Origin: Actinomycetes bacterium
GTDB taxonomy: Bacteria > Actinomycetota > Actinomycetes > S36-B12 > UBA10799
DNA length: 8,893 nt
NCBI GenBank assembly: GCA_029779995.1
Contig: JAKOZM010000386.1
Coordinates: forward strand, 1-8,893
Reading direction: 5' to 3'
The notes beneath the pieces are model-generated. The model saw only the letters and a list, made by a program, of their open reading frames with translations, was not told where the DNA came from and ran no database searches. Both the position numbers and the translations under genes were made by a program. Each line of letters begins with the position of its first letter. Position 1 is the first letter of the stretch. This document shows, piece after piece, positions 6,791 to 8,893 of this stretch.

Positions 6791-8313
6791 CATTTGGCCA
6801 GCTCTGCTTCGAGCGCGGCGCGGGTTTCCTGGGCGGCGGTCTGCGCGGCTTCGAGGGTGGCGAGAGCGTCGGCGAATGTGAGCTTCTCGCCGGTGTCTGC
6901 GGGTGCGACGTAGAGGTGGAGGTTGAGGTTGAAGGCGTTGCCTTCGATCTCGTTGAGCGTGGCGACGTGGGCGCGCCCGTCGATGTCGGCGAACCCGGCG
7001 TACGCCTCGAACAGCTTGCTCGCGTGTTCGGGCTCCAGGGTGTTCTGGTTGCGGCCCTTCTTCATCAGGTCCTCGCCGTTGATAAAGAGAACCTGGCCCT
7101 TGCGGTCGGCCGGTTTCTCGTGGCGGAGGATCAACACACACGCGGCGAGGCCGGTGCCGTAGAACAGGTTCGGCGCAAGGCCGATGACGGCTTCGATCTT
7201 GTCCGCCTTGAGGGCGTGCGTGCGGATGCGCGCCTCGGCTCCTTGGCGGAATAGCGCGCCCTGCGGGAGGACGACCGCGACCCGGCCGGCCTTGGGGTTG
7301 GCGGAGGTGAGCATGTGTTGGACCCACGCCCAGTCCGCGTACCCTTTCGGCGGGACCCCGCCGAGTTGGCTGCGGCCCCACTTGTCGGATGCCCACTCGA
7401 CCTCGCCCCATGCCTTGAGCGAGAACGGCGGGTTGGCGACCACACAGTCGAACTGCGCCAAGTGGTTGCCGGTGAAGAAGGCCGGGTTTCGCAGGGTGTC
7501 CTCGCGGACGATCTTGAAGTCCTCGACACCGTGGAGCAGCAGGTTCATCCGGGCGATGCCAGAGGTGGCGAGCACCTTCTCCTGACCGTAAAGCCTGCCC
7601 CAGAGGGTCTTAGGGTTGCCGCCCCTCGCCTTCACGTGCTCGATGACCTCGATCAGCATGCCGCCCGTCCCGCACGCCGGATCGTACACGGACTCGCCCT
7701 CGCGCGGGTCGAGGATGTTGATGAGCAGGCCAACCACCGAGCGCGGCGTGTAGTACTCACCGGCCTTCTTGTTCGAGGCGTCGGCGAACCGCTTGATGAG
7801 GTACTCATATGCGTTGCCAAACACGTCCGGCGTGACGTTGGCATTGCTCAACGTCCTGGTCGAGAAGTGCTCGATCAGGTCGGCCAGCTTGCGGTCGGGG
7901 AGCTTGTCCTTATTGGTCCAGTTGGCGTTACCGAAGATGCCGTACAACGTCTCCGGGTTGGCCTTCTCGATCTCCCGGAATGCGGTCTGCAAGGCGGTGC
8001 CGATGTTCTGGGTCTTCTCCCGCACGTCCGACCACAGGTTGCCCTCGGGGATCGCAAACCTGTGGTTCTCCGCGAAGGTTGCGTACTCGTGGTCGCCGCC
8101 CGACTCGTCCAACGCCGCCTCGAACTCCTCCACGTAGACGTCGCTGAGGCGCTTAAAGAACATGAGCGGGAAGATGTAGGCCTTGAAGTCCGCCTGGTCG
8201 ATGCTTCCCCGCAGCAGGTCCGCAGCCTTGGCGAGGTACTGCTCAAGTTCCGTGAGGTTCAAGCGTCCAGCTGGGGCTGAAGGCTCTTGGCCCGGGCTCG
8301 GCTCCACGACCAC
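6775..8313 (-). CDS. hsdM: Type I N6-adenine DNA methyltransferase subunit, first copy (HsdM1)
   Basis: First gene of the operon, a 512-residue HsdM that methylates adenine in the HsdS target. The HsdM N-terminal helical domain lies at about 18-148 (YLAKAADLLRGS then FKAYIFPLMFFKRLSDVY). The methylase domain has motif X GEYYTPR (185-191), SAM-binding motif I DPACGTGG (211-218) and catalytic NPPF (294-297). The tail, about 480-508, is a long Ala/Glu-rich helix (LEAAQTAAQETRAALEAELAK) of the sort that packs on HsdS. All key residues are canonical and the length is normal. Start choice: the longest frame begins at a TTG (8322-8320), but AGGAG at 8328-8324 is only 1 nt from it. The GTG at 8313-8311 has a 10-nt gap and is preferred; a second GTG at 8307 is too far. 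A TAG at 8331-8329 closes the frame upstream, so there is no longer form. It overlaps hsdM2 by 4 nt. It is not a pseudogene: no stop or frameshift is seen. Confidence 0.95.
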   Translation of the reverse strand: MVVEPSPGQEPSAPAGRLNLTELEQYLAKAADLLRGSIDQADFKAYIFPLMFFKRLSDVYVEEFEAALDESGGDHEYATFAENHRFAIPEGNLWSDVREKTQNIGTALQTAFREIEKANPETLYGIFGNANWTNKDKLPDRKLADLIEHFSTRTLSNANVTPDVFGNAYEYLIKRFADASNKKAGEYYTPRSVVGLLINILDPREGESVYDPACGTGGMLIEVIEHVKARGGNPKTLWGRLYGQEKVLATSGIARMNLLLHGVEDFKIVREDTLRNPAFFTGNHLAQFDCVVANPPFSLKAWGEVEWASDKWGRSQLGGVPPKGYADWAWVQHMLTSANPKAGRVAVVLPQGALFRQGAEARIRTHALKADKIEAVIGLAPNLFYGTGLAACVLILRHEKPADRKGQVLFINGEDLMKKGRNQNTLEPEHASKLFEAYAGFADIDGRAHVATLNEIEGNAFNLNLHLYVAPADTGEKLTFADALATLEAAQTAAQETRAALEAELAKWGLPA

Positions 8314-8323
8314 CGCTACCAAT

Positions 8324-8328
8324 CTCCT
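8324..8328 (-). promoter_or_regulatory. Shine-Dalgarno site for the operon's first gene (hsdM1)
   Basis: AGGAG on the minus strand within TAGAGGAGATTG. It lies 10 nt before the GTG at 8313 and 1 nt before the TTG at 8322, so it favours the GTG start. It overlaps a TAG codon that ends a tiny upstream frame (ATG at 8367). Confidence 0.6.
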
Positions 8329-8398
8329 CTACCAGTTGCTCAACATCACTTCGGTCTCCCCCGTCATGGACGGTAGTCGACAGGTGCAACACCGGCCC

Positions 8399-8411
8399 TC
8401 AGGTCCCCTGA
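8399..8411. promoter_or_regulatory. Small dyad upstream of hsdM1, possible operator
   Basis: TCAGGTCCCCTGA has perfect 5-bp arms around 3 bases, 86 bp or more before the hsdM1 start. Some R-M loci have controller binding sites near the promoter, but no controller gene is visible here, so the role is speculative. Confidence 0.2.
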
Positions 8412-8574
8412 AGAGGTGCGCGGCGCGCCGCCCAGTCACGTAGCGTGGTCGAGCTGAACGGCAGCACGGCCCGAAGCAGGAAGAGCGCCCGTTGCCGACG
8501 GGGGGTCAGCTGTCCGTTGGCGGTGCCCTACTGCGCGGCCGAGGACGGCGCGCCAGCGCCGCCCGCAGGCTGCC

Positions 8575-8591
8575 GCGGCGCGAAGCGCCGC
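8575..8591. other. GC-rich hairpin
   Basis: GCGGCGC and GCGCCGC pair over 7 bp around a GAA loop (TTC on the other strand). No U-run follows on either strand. It could be a terminator of the U-less kind, or just a strong palindrome in GC-rich DNA. Confidence 0.35.
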
Positions 8592-8726
8592 CTTGATCCA
8601 GTAGAGGTGAATTCGGCAAGAGATCGCTTGGGGGACGTTGAGGACGCCGCAGCTGGCAGTCCACTTCGCCCAGTTAGCCCGGCGACTCAGCGCGCCCACT
8701 GTGCCCATCCTTGCGACCGCCGCCAA

Positions 8727-8765
8727 GGCACCGGTTCGTCGGTAGCAGTCGCACCTGTCGGTGCC
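8727..8765. other. Inverted repeat near the right edge
   Basis: GGCACCG (8727-8733) and CGGTGCC (8759-8765) are perfect 7-bp arms with a 25-nt spacer. It ends 18 bp before the possible divergent start at 8784, so it could be a regulator site for that gene or a chance dyad. Confidence 0.3.
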
Positions 8766-8783
8766 GTCTGGTTGCATGCCTGC

Positions 8784-8893
8784 GTGAGCGATGATCAACA
8801 GACGCCCGAGGAGGCCGAGGCGCAAGCCGGGGATGGGAGCGTGGGTCAGTTCGTCATGCTCTGGGTGAGTGCCATTCTCGACAGTGGTGCCTG
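8784..8893 (+). CDS. Possible start of a divergent unknown gene, cut by the window edge
   Basis: A plus-strand frame beginning at GTG 8784 stays open to the last base (36 codons). It would read (M)SDDQQTPEEAEAQAGDGSV and continue with GQFVMLWVSAILDSGA. An acidic, polar beginning followed by a more hydrophobic stretch looks like a real N-terminus, and base composition by codon position is coding-like: by hand count about 74 % GC at first, 46 % at second and 71 % at third positions. Against it: no Shine-Dalgarno site is visible before the GTG, the same frame is open back to 8412, and only 36 codons can be seen. TTG 8772 is another start. Family and function are not recognised. If real, it is transcribed away from the hsd operon and shares the 8329-8783 region with it. 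Confidence 0.35.
   Translation, partial: MSDDQQTPEEAEAQAGDGSVGQFVMLWVSAILDSGA

Larger units (their letters stand above)
8329..8783. other. Non-coding region upstream of the hsd operon
   Basis: About 455 bp with no convincing gene. Frames are open on both strands (for example minus 8436-8825 and plus 8412 onward), but their products are rich in Arg, Cys and His and match nothing I know. The plus frame has only about 56 % GC at third positions over 8595-8710, low for this genome. The hsd promoter should lie here. I found no strong -35/-10 pair; TTGCAC (minus strand, about 8390-8385) and TACCGT (8376-8371) are isolated elements with wrong spacing. Dyads that could be operators or hairpins are TCAGG-TCC-CCTGA at 8399-8411, the 7-bp stem at 8575-8591 and the 7-bp dyad at 8727-8765. 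Confidence 0.5.

Noticed and set aside
6779..7411. N-terminal extension of HsdM2 that would make a 709-residue protein
   Set aside because: The extra 211 residues lie out of frame over the HsdM1 gene and are rich in Arg, Pro and Gly. The HsdM fold begins at MTKQIAQRELETYL right at the ATGA overlap.
8329..8367. Twelve-codon leader frame ATG 8367 to TAG 8329 just before hsdM1
   Set aside because: It ends on the hsdM1 ribosome-binding site, as a coupling leader might, but it has no ribosome-binding site of its own and is short enough to arise by chance.
8436..8825. Minus-strand open frame of 129 codons upstream of hsdM1
   Set aside because: It has a TTG start and no ribosome-binding site that I can see. 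The composition is heavy in Arg, Ala and Cys and resembles no family I know, and it is antisense to the more coding-like frame at 8784.
1..8893. tRNA genes, CRISPR array, anti-restriction or other defence genes beside the R-M locus
   Set aside because: No cloverleaf-like sequence, no regularly spaced repeats and no further defence gene could be seen on either strand within this window.

Overview
The window is high-GC DNA; hand counts of two 480-base stretches inside the coding block give about 64 % and 68 %. Non-AUG starts are likely (a GTG, possibly TTG, for the first methylase gene), genes are tightly overlapped, and the codon use is GC-rich. This suggests an actinobacterium or a similarly GC-rich bacterium, but no ribosomal or housekeeping gene is present to fix the taxon. 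The content is accessory DNA: an insertion sequence beside a complete Type I restriction-modification (R-M) locus.

Layout from left to right. Positions 1-1012 hold a complete IS5-family insertion sequence. It has near-perfect 20-bp ends flanked by or including CTAG, and one intact DDE transposase gene on the minus strand. Positions 1013-1197 are a short gap with no gene. Positions 1198 to about 8313 are one minus-strand operon, transcribed right to left as hsdM1 - hsdM2 - hsdS - hsdR. Each gene overlaps the next by 4 nt (ATGA), 4 nt (ATGA) and 1 nt (TGATG), so translation is probably coupled throughout. Positions 8314-8783 contain no convincing gene but do contain several dyad symmetries, and this stretch should carry the operon's promoter. 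At the right edge a plus-strand reading frame (8784 to the end) may be the start of a divergent gene cut by the window.

How the genes work together: HsdS, with two unlike target-recognition domains, picks a bipartite site. HsdM subunits methylate adenine in the two half-sites. HsdR, with a PD-(D/E)xK nuclease and an SF2 translocase motor, cuts DNA lacking the mark. The unusual point is that two full-length, different HsdM proteins are encoded in tandem with a single HsdS and a single HsdR. Both have the SAM-binding motif DPxCGTGG and the catalytic NPPF/NPPY. Canonical Type I enzymes use two copies of one HsdM, so this locus may make a heteromeric M1-M2-S methylase with one M dedicated to each half-site. 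HsdM2 also departs from HsdM1 in motif X (YTN instead of YTP). The M1/M2 and M2/S junctions share a nearly identical 18-nt sequence, which points to an origin by tandem duplication.
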